34,767 bases of DNA from an uncultured Bacteriovorax sp. Its GTDB lineage: Bacteria; Bdellovibrionota; Bacteriovoracia; Bacteriovoracales; Bacteriovoracaceae. Under the pieces are notes generated by a model. That model had not been told where the DNA came from and did not search any database. It worked only from the letters and a program-made list of their open reading frames with translations. A program made the translations under genes and the position numbers. The stretch spans positions 1 through 34,767 of the forward strand of contig CAMLKK010000030.1 in NCBI GenBank assembly GCA_946480715.1. Direction: 5' to 3'. This document shows, piece after piece, positions 1-9,040 of this stretch (position 1 is the first letter of the stretch; the number at the start of each line of letters is the position of its first letter).

Positions 1-285
1 TTCTGCAAGTCTTCTATCAGCATCTCCTGCTCGATGAATATGAACAATTTCTGGAACCCAACTTTTTATGATTTGCAAACTTTGACTAAGGTTATCCCCA
101 CCAATATAAGTAACAACACCCTCGGCTTCCAACTCCAATGCTCTTACACCGCCTTCGTAAACGGTAAGAACTCTGGAATCATGACCATATTGCTTGTAAG
201 CCACAGCAAAATTCTGAGCTGCTCTTTGAGTTCCGCCGATCCCCAAATCATAAACAATTGTGAGAATTTTAAACGAATCACGCAT
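1..285 (-). CDS. Glycosyltransferase, GT4-like, N-terminal part only (cut by left window edge)
   Basis: Reading the minus strand from the ATG at 285-283 gives 95 open codons running off the left edge. The start carries the GT-B acceptor-domain signature KILTIVYDLGIGGTQRA, with the Gly-Gly loop typical of GT4 enzymes, then alternating beta/alpha stretches ending in EIVHIHRAGDAD. The ATG overlaps the stop of the upstream flippase gene by 8 bases (TGA at 280-278), so it belongs to the same transcript. By family it would transfer a sugar from a nucleotide donor to a lipid-linked acceptor at the inner membrane. The donor domain and the EX7E motif lie outside the window, so the sugar cannot be guessed. 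An open frame on the other strand (34-315) covers the same bases and looks like its shadow. Confidence 0.82.
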   Translation of the reverse strand, partial: MRDSFKILTIVYDLGIGGTQRAAQNFAVAYKQYGHDSRVLTVYEGGVRALELEAEGVVTYIGGDNLSQSLQIIKSWVPEIVHIHRAGDADRRLAE

Positions 286-1720
286 GGGAAATTCTCTTTT
301 TTACGGTTTTTTTGAATTGATCTCTAAAAGTTAAATCGAATAAGGTCATTGTCGTTATGAAGACGAATACAAAAATTGAAGCTTCACTGATTAATTTCCC
401 GATTGCTGAAAAATTCAAATGTAAATTCGTGACAATAATTTGCGATAAAATCATGGCACTCATTGATACTAAAAGCCGACGATAAGTTGCTTTTCTCATC
501 CAGTTTCCAGCGTGTTTTGCGAAATAGAAGAACGAAATGAAGTTAATGATAACCAATGAAGCAAAATAGCCTTTCGCCTGAAATTGTTTGCAAACAAGAA
601 ATACTGCCAAGTATTCAAAAAGCACCAGAAGTAATTCTCCAATGGTTCGCTTATGAGCTAAATTTTTTGCATAAAGAATGGGGTAACAAATGAATCGGGC
701 ACAATAGGCAAAATGATAAAGGGCACATAAAAAGATAACTTCCTTGGCAGCGGCCCATTTTGCACTGAACACTAATTCGATAATTTGATCACCAACAATT
801 CCACCTAGTCCAAATATAAACGCCAGAACTAAAAACATTTTCTCGATTGTAGAGCTTGAAATTTCTTTTGCTTTTTCATTATCATTTTGAACCTGCGATA
901 ATGCTGGGAAAAGTATGCTGTTATAGTTATAGGCAAATGCCATTGGAATTGAGACAAGAGATGTTATCCAAAAAATAATACCAATTGTTTCTACCTTCAT
1001 ATAAAACGCCAACAACATTGGTAACAACATTGCCTTAGAAGTCGGGATTATTGAGTTCAATTGAAAAAACAGACCAGTTTTATACTGATGCTTGAATAAC
1101 TTAAAATCGAACGACGGGAGTAAGCTAAAAGGCATTATCGACATACAGTAGATCGTTTTCAAAATACGAGATGTTAATATGGCAATAAAGAGCGACCAAA
1201 TACCAAAGTTGTAATATGCAAGAGTAATTTGTATGCAATAGAGTATTGCTGTTTCAATCAATTCAATACGTGCAATCTCATGGAACTTTAAAGTTTTTTG
1301 AACAGTAACAAGTGCCGCTCCTATGTATGCTTCAATTGGCAAGATGAGAGCAATGATCCATGCATACTGTGAGAAGGGAAAAGCAAATGCGTAGTGATTC
1401 TTTAAAAACGGAAACAACAAGGAAAAAGCTATAAATAAAGATGTTCCAAGAGTAAGTCTGAATCCTATATATGTCCTAACTTCTATTTCTTTTAGCTCGT
1501 CACTTTTTTGAATGAGTAAATCACCTAGTCCAATGTCTGTTAGAAAAATGAGAGAAGAGACAAATCCATAGATAATTCCGAATGTACCATAGTCTTCGGG
1601 AGATAACTTATAGGCCAGAAGCAAAGCCGAACCAACTTGAAGGATTTTTGTAGCTAGTGATCTTCCAGCTAGCAGCATAAACCCAGATCTTAATTGCCCT
1701 TTCAAGTTTTCAGTTGTCAC
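278..1720 (-). CDS. Wzx-type polysaccharide flippase (MOP superfamily)
   Basis: 480 residues, almost entirely hydrophobic segments separated by short polar loops, about 12-14 membrane helices. The N-terminus has the pattern of PST/Wzx exporters: GRSLATKILQVGSALLLAYK followed by LSPEDYGTFGI, with a conserved Gly-Arg and the DYG turn after the first helix. By family it moves undecaprenyl-pyrophosphate-linked repeat units from the cytoplasmic to the periplasmic face of the inner membrane. It overlaps the glycosyltransferase upstream by 4 bases (ATGA at 1720-1717) and the truncated glycosyltransferase downstream by 8. Length matches the family. Substrate is unknown. A lipid-II-type flippase is less likely given the sugar-gene neighbours. 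Confidence 0.86.
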   Translation of the reverse strand: MTTENLKGQLRSGFMLLAGRSLATKILQVGSALLLAYKLSPEDYGTFGIIYGFVSSLIFLTDIGLGDLLIQKSDELKEIEVRTYIGFRLTLGTSLFIAFSLLFPFLKNHYAFAFPFSQYAWIIALILPIEAYIGAALVTVQKTLKFHEIARIELIETAILYCIQITLAYYNFGIWSLFIAILTSRILKTIYCMSIMPFSLLPSFDFKLFKHQYKTGLFFQLNSIIPTSKAMLLPMLLAFYMKVETIGIIFWITSLVSIPMAFAYNYNSILFPALSQVQNDNEKAKEISSSTIEKMFLVLAFIFGLGGIVGDQIIELVFSAKWAAAKEVIFLCALYHFAYCARFICYPILYAKNLAHKRTIGELLLVLFEYLAVFLVCKQFQAKGYFASLVIINFISFFYFAKHAGNWMRKATYRRLLVSMSAMILSQIIVTNLHLNFSAIGKLISEASIFVFVFITTMTLFDLTFRDQFKKTVKKRISHA

Positions 1721-2862
1721 GGCTTACTCACAAGTTTCATGTATGTATCTAATGAATTATTTTTTTGGTTCTCATATATAAATTGTTCTGCCCTACCTTG
1801 AGCCTTCTTTATATGTTCTGTTAAATATTTTTCATCAGTCAGTAATTTTGTTAGCTTCTCAGCGCACATTCTCACGCTACCTTGAGGTACTAACAATTCA
1901 CTATCAATTAGCATATTAATTCCAGGTGAATCATAACCAACGACTGGTAATCCACTCGCCATCATCTCCAGGACACCAAATCCAAAGCTTTCCAAATAGC
2001 TTGGGAATAATCCAACCTTGCAGTCCTTTAAATGAAGTTTAAGATCATCAGGAGAAAATGATGGAACAATATCTGTGATTTTGGATAATTCTGGGCCCAA
2101 ATATTTTTCTATTGCTTCCTTCGTTGGAAACATTGCCAGAACTCCCAGCAACCTAAATTGTACATCTGGAATTCTAGACTTTAATATTCTCATTATCGTT
2201 GGAAACTCTACTGCGCCCTTTCTGTTATCAAAAGTTCCAATAAAAGCCACAATGTTTTTTTTATGTTGGCTTTCTTCTTTTGAAAGATTTTCCCATCGTT
2301 TTTTGAAAATGCCATAAGGTTGAATAATGATTTTTTCTTTTGAAAAATGATTTTCCAAAAGTATTTGAGCATCGGAAGGATTGGGCACATTAATTAAGTC
2401 CGCATTTTTCATGCTCTTGATACTCTGAAGGATCTTATTTTGAAGTGCTCTTCTTCTTTGAGGGCCCTTCAGAAGAAAACCAATTCTCGAGCGCACTCCA
2501 CCAAAACGAGGAATTTTAATTTTAGTCAAGTGAAGATCAAGTAGAACAGATCTAGCAACTAAAAGAGTTTTAAATTTAAGTTTTGGTTTTTCGTTTAAAT
2601 ATGGAGCTTCGAATTCGACAACGTCAAAAATACCATCTTGCTCTTCGATGTATCTTTTTAAAATGTTTGGATAGTTCTCCAGCCTCCAAGATTCATCCAT
2701 GACTGGTTGGTTTCCTTGTATCATTTCATCAATGCCAACAAGTTGCACTTCATGACCATGTAGCCTATAGGTTTCCGCAGCTTCAATATAAACTTTTGCA
2801 CCACCAAGCTTTGGATTGAGCGGCAGATGACAGCACATTAATATTTTTAATTTATTCTTCAC
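1717..2862 (-). CDS. GT4-family glycosyltransferase
   Basis: 381 residues, a full-length GT-B fold. The N-domain opens with KILMCCHLPLNPKLGGAKVY, the Gly-Gly acceptor-domain loop. The C-domain starts near IVAFIGTFDNRKGAVEF and ends with the donor-site motif ESFGFGVLE (E, seven residues, E), followed by MASGLPVVGYDSPG. These are the GT4 nucleotide-sugar binding features, so it is probably active. Its ATG overlaps the end of the upstream glycosyltransferase gene by 11 bases and its stop overlaps the flippase start by 4, which puts it in the same operon. Donor and acceptor sugars cannot be told from sequence. No signal peptide or membrane segment is seen, so it should work at the cytoplasmic face. 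Confidence 0.88.
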   Translation of the reverse strand: MKNKLKILMCCHLPLNPKLGGAKVYIEAAETYRLHGHEVQLVGIDEMIQGNQPVMDESWRLENYPNILKRYIEEQDGIFDVVEFEAPYLNEKPKLKFKTLLVARSVLLDLHLTKIKIPRFGGVRSRIGFLLKGPQRRRALQNKILQSIKSMKNADLINVPNPSDAQILLENHFSKEKIIIQPYGIFKKRWENLSKEESQHKKNIVAFIGTFDNRKGAVEFPTIMRILKSRIPDVQFRLLGVLAMFPTKEAIEKYLGPELSKITDIVPSFSPDDLKLHLKDCKVGLFPSYLESFGFGVLEMMASGLPVVGYDSPGINMLIDSELLVPQGSVRMCAEKLTKLLTDEKYLTEHIKKAQGRAEQFIYENQKNNSLDTYMKLVSKP

Positions 2863-3943
2863 TTCTGATTAGTCCATCGTATAGCTTTGCCTGCTTTTCT
2901 ATCGAATGCTCCATGTACCAACCATGAGCTTTTTCTGCGATTTCATTTCTCTGCAGACTATTTGAAACAAGAACATCCTTTACTGGGAGAAAATGCACCC
3001 CTGGCATCACACTTTCAGTGCCTTCATTGCCGGAATAAAAAGAAATTGGGAGTAAACCATGAGCACAGTACGAAGCAAATATACCAGACTTCGCGAGATA
3101 GGCTTCTGGGTAATTAATGATTCCATATCGCGACTGATTGAGAATGATGCTAATCTCATCGGAACTTAAGTTACCCATTTGTTCAACGTCCACAATGTCT
3201 TTCAAACTGGCGACATCGACAGGAGAACCTATATCCATAATTTTTTTAATTTCGAGATGATTAACTAATTTTTTTAAATCCTCATTTTCTGCATAAACTT
3301 TTTTTCTCCAAGCTTTACTGCCAAAGACAACAGCAACATTTTCTTTTAAATCAAGTTGTCTGAAGTTTTGAATTTCTCCAACATTAGAAAAAACCGGAAT
3401 TTCATAAACTGTTTTTTTCCCAGAATATTTTTTTATGATGTTTGCGTATGATTTTTTTGAAGTTAGCAGATGTGTACTGACACTCGTTAGTTTCTGTAGA
3501 ATATAACGTTGCAAAGGCGAAGTCCAAAACTGGCTTGTCCATGGTGGACCAAACGCATAACACTCATGAACCATTGTTATTAGTTTTTTATTTTTGTTTT
3601 TTTTCCAATCTAAAATGGCTTCCATCAACCAAAGAGGGCAACCTCTTTTTGCATAACCATATCCTACATAGTGTAGAAGCAAAATATCAGTCTGCTCAAG
3701 GAGCTTGAGTAGCACTTGCTTTTCTCTTTTGGCAGTGACCTTAATTTCAAATTCTTCATTATTAAATGGGCGACTCCAATTTGGATCACAGACTATAAAT
3801 CTACTTTGAATTGAATGTTTATCTTTTAGTTCACGGCTTAACAATAATCCATAATCACCGAGACCATCAATTGCTGGTGGGAGACGTGGAACTATAACCG
3901 TAATATTTTTTTGAGACATCATATAATCATACACAATTTTCAT
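2852..3943 (-). CDS. Probable GT-B glycosyltransferase, divergent
   Basis: 363 residues. The N-terminus NITVIVPRLPPAIDGLGDYG, with a Gly-rich loop, and the region NQSRYGIINYPEAYLAKSGI near residue 270 resemble GT-B enzymes. The classical EX7E donor motif is not visible, so it is a diverged relative of GT4 rather than a standard member. It is first in a three-gene overlapping run with the GT4 and flippase genes. The start is uncertain: the ATG at 3943 or the ATG pair at 3922 and 3919. None has a clear Shine-Dalgarno site, and the protein starting at 3919 (MSQKNITVIVPR) has the more usual N-terminus. Function in polysaccharide assembly is inferred from fold and context. Confidence 0.75.
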   Translation of the reverse strand: MKIVYDYMMSQKNITVIVPRLPPAIDGLGDYGLLLSRELKDKHSIQSRFIVCDPNWSRPFNNEEFEIKVTAKREKQVLLKLLEQTDILLLHYVGYGYAKRGCPLWLMEAILDWKKNKNKKLITMVHECYAFGPPWTSQFWTSPLQRYILQKLTSVSTHLLTSKKSYANIIKKYSGKKTVYEIPVFSNVGEIQNFRQLDLKENVAVVFGSKAWRKKVYAENEDLKKLVNHLEIKKIMDIGSPVDVASLKDIVDVEQMGNLSSDEISIILNQSRYGIINYPEAYLAKSGIFASYCAHGLLPISFYSGNEGTESVMPGVHFLPVKDVLVSNSLQRNEIAEKAHGWYMEHSIEKQAKLYDGLIRSEE

Positions 3944-4001
3944 TGTTGTTTTATGATAGAGATAAATAAAAAATTTTCATTTGCGAGTAAATTCATCAAC
4001 T
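3944..4001. promoter_or_regulatory. Divergent intergenic region, probable back-to-back promoters
   Basis: The only spacer between the minus-strand glycosyltransferase-flippase run and the plus-strand glycosyltransferase/Wzy pair. It is very AT-rich, so both transcripts probably begin in or next to it. I cannot assign -35 and -10 boxes with confidence. Confidence 0.4.
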
Positions 4002-5111
4002 ATGGCCAATATTAAGGTTCTCTATATTTCTGCAAATGGATATCTCGGCGGTGCGGAAGCCGTCGTTCTCAAAATGGCAGAAGCACATAAACCGCCTTTT
4101 CAGGCTTCGATACTTTTTTTAAACAATGGCGAAGCCGTTGAACTCGCAAAACAAAAAAATATAAAAGTCATACTCCTAACGAAAGCGTTTAAATTAAGTC
4201 ATCCTTTTAAGCTCTTCAAGGCCCTTTTAGAAATTCGCAGCCTCATTGTCAGTGGAAAGTACGATGTACTCCACAGTACAATGGCATATGCTCACCTCGT
4301 TGTTGGTCTCGCAACAACTGGCATGAAGGTTAAAAGGGTGTGGTTTCAACATGGACCTGTTGGTAAATGGCTTGATCATCTTGCCAATAATTTCAAAGCG
4401 CATCTTATTTTTTTCAACAGTGACTACCTTCAAAAAATTCATAATGAATCAACGGCTTCACAATCGCATTCGAAAGAAATAGTTATTCCCTTAGGCATTA
4501 CATGTCCGCTTGTCATTTCTTCAAATGAAAAACAACAGGGACTTAGCATTGGAATGGCGGGAAGAATTACGAGCGGAAAAGCTTATGAGAAAATCATCTT
4601 CGCTCTTATAGAATTAAGAAAACAAGGAACAGACCTAAGCTCTATTCGTTGTTTAATTGCTGGAAGTCCAAAGAAAGAAAAAGATTTTCAATATCAAAAG
4701 TATCTATTGTCTTTAATTGAACAAAACGAACTACAGACCAATGTTAAATTTATCGGCCATGTCGAAGAAATGTCGAAATTCTATAATCAGATCGATGTTT
4801 TCGTTCATGCCACATCTGAACCTGAACCATTTGGCCTTGTGGTTGCTGAAGCAATGGCAAACAACGTTGTCACCATTGCAAGTAATTCAGGCGGTACGGC
4901 GAGCTTAATTTCAAACAATGTAACTGGCTTTCTATATTATTCATCTCAAGAACTAACGAATTGTTTAAAAACGGTATTAAGTCTATCGGTAAAAGACAGA
5001 GAACAAATAGCACGCGCGGGAAAAGATTTTATAGAAGCGAACTACTCTGTAGAAAGAATGATAAGCACAATTGAAGATGCATATTTGGGTATATTAAGTG
5101 ACGACTGTTAG
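4002..5111 (+). CDS. GT4-family glycosyltransferase
   Basis: 369 residues from the ATG at 4002. An upstream TTG at 3981 keeps the frame open but adds seven unconvincing residues. The N-domain begins IKVLYISANGYLGGAEAVV, with the GGAE loop typical of GT4. The C-domain begins SIGMAGRITSGKAYEKII, and the donor motif is EPFGLVVAE (EX7E) followed by AMANNVVTIASNSGGTASLI. All key GT4 elements are present, so an active enzyme is expected. No Shine-Dalgarno sequence is seen before the ATG. The last 14 bases overlap the next gene, a Wzy-like protein, so the two are probably translationally coupled. It is transcribed away from the flippase operon. Confidence 0.87.
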   Translation: MANIKVLYISANGYLGGAEAVVLKMAEAHKPPFQASILFLNNGEAVELAKQKNIKVILLTKAFKLSHPFKLFKALLEIRSLIVSGKYDVLHSTMAYAHLVVGLATTGMKVKRVWFQHGPVGKWLDHLANNFKAHLIFFNSDYLQKIHNESTASQSHSKEIVIPLGITCPLVISSNEKQQGLSIGMAGRITSGKAYEKIIFALIELRKQGTDLSSIRCLIAGSPKKEKDFQYQKYLLSLIEQNELQTNVKFIGHVEEMSKFYNQIDVFVHATSEPEPFGLVVAEAMANNVVTIASNSGGTASLISNNVTGFLYYSSQELTNCLKTVLSLSVKDREQIARAGKDFIEANYSVERMISTIEDAYLGILSDDC

Positions 5112-6615
5112 TGAAACAAACACTTTTCCCAAGAAAGTTAAGTTCATCTTATTTGTGAACTTCATTCTTCTTTTAATTTCTTTTACATTGAACTTTATGG
5201 GCCATCCTGCGCTTAAGTTCATTTATCTTACGCAATTATCTGTTGCTTTCATCTCAATCATGTTCTACGAAATCTCAGATATTCTTCCAATTATTCTTAC
5301 TGTTTTTTTCCTAGAAGGTCAGGGACGAATACTTTGGGAGTACGCGAGTTGGTCAAGGATTGCATTTGATATTCTAATGCTTCTTGCTGTTTTAAAAGTA
5401 TTTATAAAGCAGAGAAAAATTCTAGATTTCAACAAAACTCCGCCTATTTTAATACTTTTTATTTCATTGCACTTTTTTTGGTACCTGGTTGAATTTTCAA
5501 ATCTATATTCTGTCTCTACATTTGCTGTTTTGGGAGCAGCAAAACTTTATGTATACCCCATTCTTTTCTTTTTTGGTTTTTCTCAACTCAACATTGATGT
5601 CTTTAGTACAAAATTCCAGCGGACATTGACGTTCTTTATTATATTGCTAACCCTTGAGATTGCTCTCTCTGTTTATCAATTCAACATGAAAGAAAGTTTA
5701 GTGTTAAGACTTTCACATTATTATCATAAGGCCATGAGTAACGGTGTTTTTACAGGATTACTCTATAGGCCTTTTGCTACGACACAATTGCCTGGAGCTA
5801 TCAGTGCATTCATTTTTTTAACTGTTGGTTTTTTATTTCTAAAACCTACTTCAAAAATCTTCTATGTCGTACGAATAGTTATTATCGCTCTTTCTGCATA
5901 TGTTTTGATTTTATGTCAGGTTAGATCGGCGCTCATCAAATTCGTCATGATTGTTATTCTCATTCATTTAGGTGAAATCATTTATTATCGCTTTAAGGCC
6001 AAGGGCTTCCTTAATCTTTTACCCATTATTTTTCTTATGCTGGCAGGCTTCTACTTCCTAAATACATTTACCCAAAAAAGTGGTGTTGATTTAAATTATG
6101 TTAAAGATCGAATCACTTCTTTGGCCGATGTAAATAAAGTGAGAGGCGCTCGTTTAAATACGAATGAGTTCTTCAAAATTATATCCACTAAACTTTCAGA
6201 TAACCCTATGGGTTTGGGTCCTGGGTTAACTGGAGCTGCTGGTAGTTTGAGTAAAGATTTACTGATAGATAATCCATTCGTAAATTCTGGAATGACATGG
6301 ACATCAGACAACATCATCATCGCGCTTGTTATTGATTTTGGATATGGAGCGATCTTTTATCTGCTAATGATTTGCTACATTCCTTTTTATTTTTTTAGAT
6401 TTCTTATCATTTATTTTCGTAATAAAAATGAAAAAGAATTCAAAACTCTACTGGTGTGCTTTGCTACAATCATCACAATTCTCATCGGTAATTGGGGAGC
6501 GATTGGGTTGACTTACAATCCGGAGTCTTTCATCCTTTGGCTTCTTGCCGCTGTGGGATTTTCTACGATTTCTAAAAGTAAATCTCAAGACAAAACCTTA
6601 TTCCAAAAAGCATGA
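5098..6615 (+). CDS. O-antigen ligase/polymerase-like membrane protein (Wzy-like)
   Basis: 505 residues starting at a GTG inside the end of the upstream glycosyltransferase gene. About ten to twelve hydrophobic helices are visible, with a large periplasmic-type loop near residues 340-410 (DLNYVKDRITSLADVNKVRG up to the next helix). That loop, the helix with Cys-Gln-Val-Arg-Ser-Ala near residue 280 and the pattern NPMGLGPGLTG fit the Wzy_C/O-antigen ligase superfamily. Such proteins polymerise lipid-linked repeat units or ligate glycans in the periplasm. Sequence is poorly conserved in this family, so ligase and polymerase roles cannot be told apart. With a flippase and Wzz-like proteins nearby, polymerase is the better guess. 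The long tail after the last helix is polar. Confidence 0.75.
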   Translation: MTTVSETNTFPKKVKFILFVNFILLLISFTLNFMGHPALKFIYLTQLSVAFISIMFYEISDILPIILTVFFLEGQGRILWEYASWSRIAFDILMLLAVLKVFIKQRKILDFNKTPPILILFISLHFFWYLVEFSNLYSVSTFAVLGAAKLYVYPILFFFGFSQLNIDVFSTKFQRTLTFFIILLTLEIALSVYQFNMKESLVLRLSHYYHKAMSNGVFTGLLYRPFATTQLPGAISAFIFLTVGFLFLKPTSKIFYVVRIVIIALSAYVLILCQVRSALIKFVMIVILIHLGEIIYYRFKAKGFLNLLPIIFLMLAGFYFLNTFTQKSGVDLNYVKDRITSLADVNKVRGARLNTNEFFKIISTKLSDNPMGLGPGLTGAAGSLSKDLLIDNPFVNSGMTWTSDNIIIALVIDFGYGAIFYLLMICYIPFYFFRFLIIYFRNKNEKEFKTLLVCFATIITILIGNWGAIGLTYNPESFILWLLAAVGFSTISKSKSQDKTLFQKA

Positions 6616-6631
6616 CTTAATTATTAAGCAG

Positions 6632-6668
6632 ATAGAGATTATTACTGAAGGAAAATTTTTATCTCTAT
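6632..6668. repeat. Inverted repeat, 8-base arms
   Basis: ATAGAGAT at 6632-6639 is mirrored exactly by ATCTCTAT at 6661-6668 with a 21-base AT-rich spacer. It sits in the 122-base gap between the Wzy-like gene and the MraY-like gene. Arms are AT-rich and the right arm is not followed by a T-run, so a rho-independent terminator is unlikely. It could be an operator or chance. Confidence 0.35.
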
Positions 6669-6737
6669 TAAATATGATTGCAGCCTTTAAACTTAATCAG
6701 TGAAGTATCGATAAGCCCGAGAAGAGGGTTCTTGTTA

Positions 6738-7913
6738 ATGAACAGTATTTTCTTTAATTTTTTTCCCTTAACTGTTTTTCTCATTGTTGAGAGTCTTCTC
6801 CTTTCATTTATTACACTCAAACTCATCTGCAAATCTTCACCTTATCACTTAAATTTTCTCTATATTTCTTCTGGTAAATCCGCTACCAATGCAAAGTTAC
6901 TAGGTGGCCTCTCATTAAGTGTTAGCTTGATCGTCGGACTTGCTGTCTCCCTTACACAATACTCATTTCACTTCTCATTCAATGAATCCCGCATAATGGC
7001 CGCAACACTTGCTTCAGCACTATTGGTAACTTTCTATGGATATATTGATGATAAGTTTGAAGTGAGAGTTCGAGTAAAGCTTGCTATTCAATTGTTTGCA
7101 ATCCTTATACTTGCCACAACAGTAGTTGATTTAAACTATCCAGAATTCTCATATTTCACCCTCGCAACTTTTTCTTTTTTTGGATTTGCGCTTATTAACG
7201 GAACCAACCTTGTAGATGGTCTTGATACGCTATCTATAAAAATGGGATCTGCTTCTGCGCTTGCCTATGCAGCCCTTGGCTTTTATGTAAACAGTCCCTC
7301 TACTATTGCTCTGTCAATAGTTCTTCTTTCATCTCTGGCCATGTTCTTTTTCTTCAACCGTGAACCCGCAAAAGTTTATATGGGTGAGATTGGAGGAAGC
7401 ATAATTGGCCTCATTTACTTTACCCAAACTTTCCTCTGTTTTACTTCACTCAAAAATTCTTACGATTCACTAGCCGCTATGGCCTTTGCGCTCATGCCTG
7501 GCTGTCTTCCCATTTGCGAATTGGCGATTAGTTTTTTGAGAAGAATTTATTTTAAAAGAACACCTTTTAGAGGTGACAAACTCCATCTGCACTATATTTT
7601 GAAAAACGAATACAAATTGACAGCTTCTCAAGCTTCAACCCGGATGGGAGCATCATCTGCATGTGTTCTCGCAATTGGACTTTTCCTGGCAATGGTCGTT
7701 CATCCACTTTTTGCTTTTGTAGTTGTTGTGATGAGTACTACGGCTTTTTATCTCTGGCATTGTGCAGATAAATGGAAAGCGACATATTCATCAGAAGACA
7801 TTAGAAATCTTGGAAAAATTTTTGAAGGTAAAAATGTTAATGTAATAAATTCCAATGAACTTAGTGGAATTAATTTCGAAATCAATAAGGCCAATCCAAA
7901 GAAGAGTGCTTAA
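6738..7913 (+). CDS. MraY/WecA-family undecaprenyl-phosphate sugar-1-phosphate transferase
   Basis: 391 residues from the ATG at 6738, preceded by GAGGG about nine bases upstream. A TTG at 6678 also keeps the frame. Ten or so membrane helices carry family motifs in order: LLGGLSLS near the start, GYIDDKFEVR (Asp pair, residues 104-105), NGTNLVDGLDTL (Asn154, Asn157, Asp160), VYMGEIGGS near 217, and FRGDKLHLHYIL in the last cytoplasmic loop. By family it transfers a sugar-1-phosphate from a UDP-sugar to undecaprenyl phosphate, which would start each repeat unit here. Two oddities: the usual MGD(S/T)GS motif reads MGEIGG, and the HHH-like motif has one Tyr. The stop shares the bases TTAA with the convergent glycosyltransferase gene. 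Confidence 0.86.
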   Translation: MNSIFFNFFPLTVFLIVESLLLSFITLKLICKSSPYHLNFLYISSGKSATNAKLLGGLSLSVSLIVGLAVSLTQYSFHFSFNESRIMAATLASALLVTFYGYIDDKFEVRVRVKLAIQLFAILILATTVVDLNYPEFSYFTLATFSFFGFALINGTNLVDGLDTLSIKMGSASALAYAALGFYVNSPSTIALSIVLLSSLAMFFFFNREPAKVYMGEIGGSIIGLIYFTQTFLCFTSLKNSYDSLAAMAFALMPGCLPICELAISFLRRIYFKRTPFRGDKLHLHYILKNEYKLTASQASTRMGASSACVLAIGLFLAMVVHPLFAFVVVVMSTTAFYLWHCADKWKATYSSEDIRNLGKIFEGKNVNVINSNELSGINFEINKANPKKSA

Positions 7914-9040
7914 AACAAAAACTCTTCCAGCTCCACTCCAGCTTTTGACCAACTGACATTAGGTAATAATTCAAATCTCTCCTTAGCTAATTGTATTTTT
8001 TCTGACAAGGATTTGACTTTCACATCAGGCAAACGAAAATTTTTAGAATCCAAGAAATAAACACCTGGTAAATTTTCAAGCAATTCACTTGCTCCAACAT
8101 TTTCCCTTCTTGTAACAATCGTCAATCCCATTGCCATTGCTTCAAAAAGAACTAATCCGAACGGTTCATAGATTGTGGGGAATACAAAAACATCCGCGAG
8201 TGCATAAAAACTTTCAATTTCTTTAGAGAAATTCACCTTAAAAAGATTGATGTTGCTTGGCCATTCAACAGTTCTGCCAAAAGAAGGACTTCCCACCACT
8301 ATAAACTGAGCATTATCTTTTTTAGACAGAATTTCCAAAGCAACATGAAGACCTTTTCTTTCGTAAGCGCCAACGAAAAGATAAATTGGTTTTTTCAGAT
8401 CTAGATTTACTAGCTGAGGATGTTTGACGATAAGACTTTGCAGAATTTGAGATCTATCTTGAGGAATTTTAAATCTATCAAGATTTATTCCAGAATAAAT
8501 CGTTTTACACTTAATCCCACTGTATTTCTCTGTCAAAAAACTTTCTAGAAATTTAGCGGGCGTAAAAAATTTGATTTTTTTTGACTTGAATAGAATGTTT
8601 TCACAAAGCTCATAGTAAGCAAAAAGAATTTTCTTATAAACTAAACGAAGCCAGAATTTTTGTTCCAATTCAAGCCCTGGCTTAGTCCATTGTTGATGGA
8701 TAAACTGAATGCTAACAGCATGAACATTTAGGCAACATATCCCAATCCCTATTTTATAAAAATCACGCATGAAAATTAGATTATAAAAAAAGGTCCAAAG
8801 CTGAAAAAATAGCGATTTTAATAATGATGGCTGTATCTTGCCAAAAGGAACTTTATGCCAATGGAGCTTTCCAGAAAATTCTGGAAACAATTTTTCCAAA
8901 TCAGATGCAACATAGCTGACCACAGTTATGGTTTCGATTTGATTTTTTCTGGACTGAGGTAGATGCCTAATGAGTTCTATTAATGAATTACTGTGACCAA
9001 CCTCTATTCTGAAGTCATGAACAAAAAGTGCAAGCTTCAT
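7910..9040 (-). CDS. GT4-family glycosyltransferase
   Basis: 376 residues. N-domain MKLALFVHDFRIEVGHSNSL; C-domain begins KPIYLFVGAYERKGLHVALE, with the Lys-Gly of the donor site. The EX7E motif is EPFGLVLFE followed by AMAMGLTIVTRRENVGASEL. All expected GT4 elements are present. A hydrophobic patch around FFQLWTFFYNLIFMRDFYKI may dock it on the membrane. Its ATG overlaps the upstream glycosyltransferase gene by 4 bases. Its stop overlaps the stop of the convergent MraY-like gene by 3 bases, leaving no room for a terminator between them. Donor sugar unknown. Confidence 0.88.
   Translation of the reverse strand: MKLALFVHDFRIEVGHSNSLIELIRHLPQSRKNQIETITVVSYVASDLEKLFPEFSGKLHWHKVPFGKIQPSLLKSLFFQLWTFFYNLIFMRDFYKIGIGICCLNVHAVSIQFIHQQWTKPGLELEQKFWLRLVYKKILFAYYELCENILFKSKKIKFFTPAKFLESFLTEKYSGIKCKTIYSGINLDRFKIPQDRSQILQSLIVKHPQLVNLDLKKPIYLFVGAYERKGLHVALEILSKKDNAQFIVVGSPSFGRTVEWPSNINLFKVNFSKEIESFYALADVFVFPTIYEPFGLVLFEAMAMGLTIVTRRENVGASELLENLPGVYFLDSKNFRLPDVKVKSLSEKIQLAKERFELLPNVSWSKAGVELEEFLF

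Noticed and set aside
34..315. Plus-strand open frame of 93 codons at the left edge
   Set aside because: The minus strand of the same bases encodes a clear glycosyltransferase N-terminus with the GGTQRA loop that overlaps the flippase gene stop; the plus-strand frame has no recognisable pattern.
5098..6615. Exosortase-type membrane protease, to match the sorting-like tail on the C25 protein
   Set aside because: Length, helix number and the large periplasmic loop fit O-antigen ligase/polymerase; the exosortase Cys...Arg...His arrangement is not seen.
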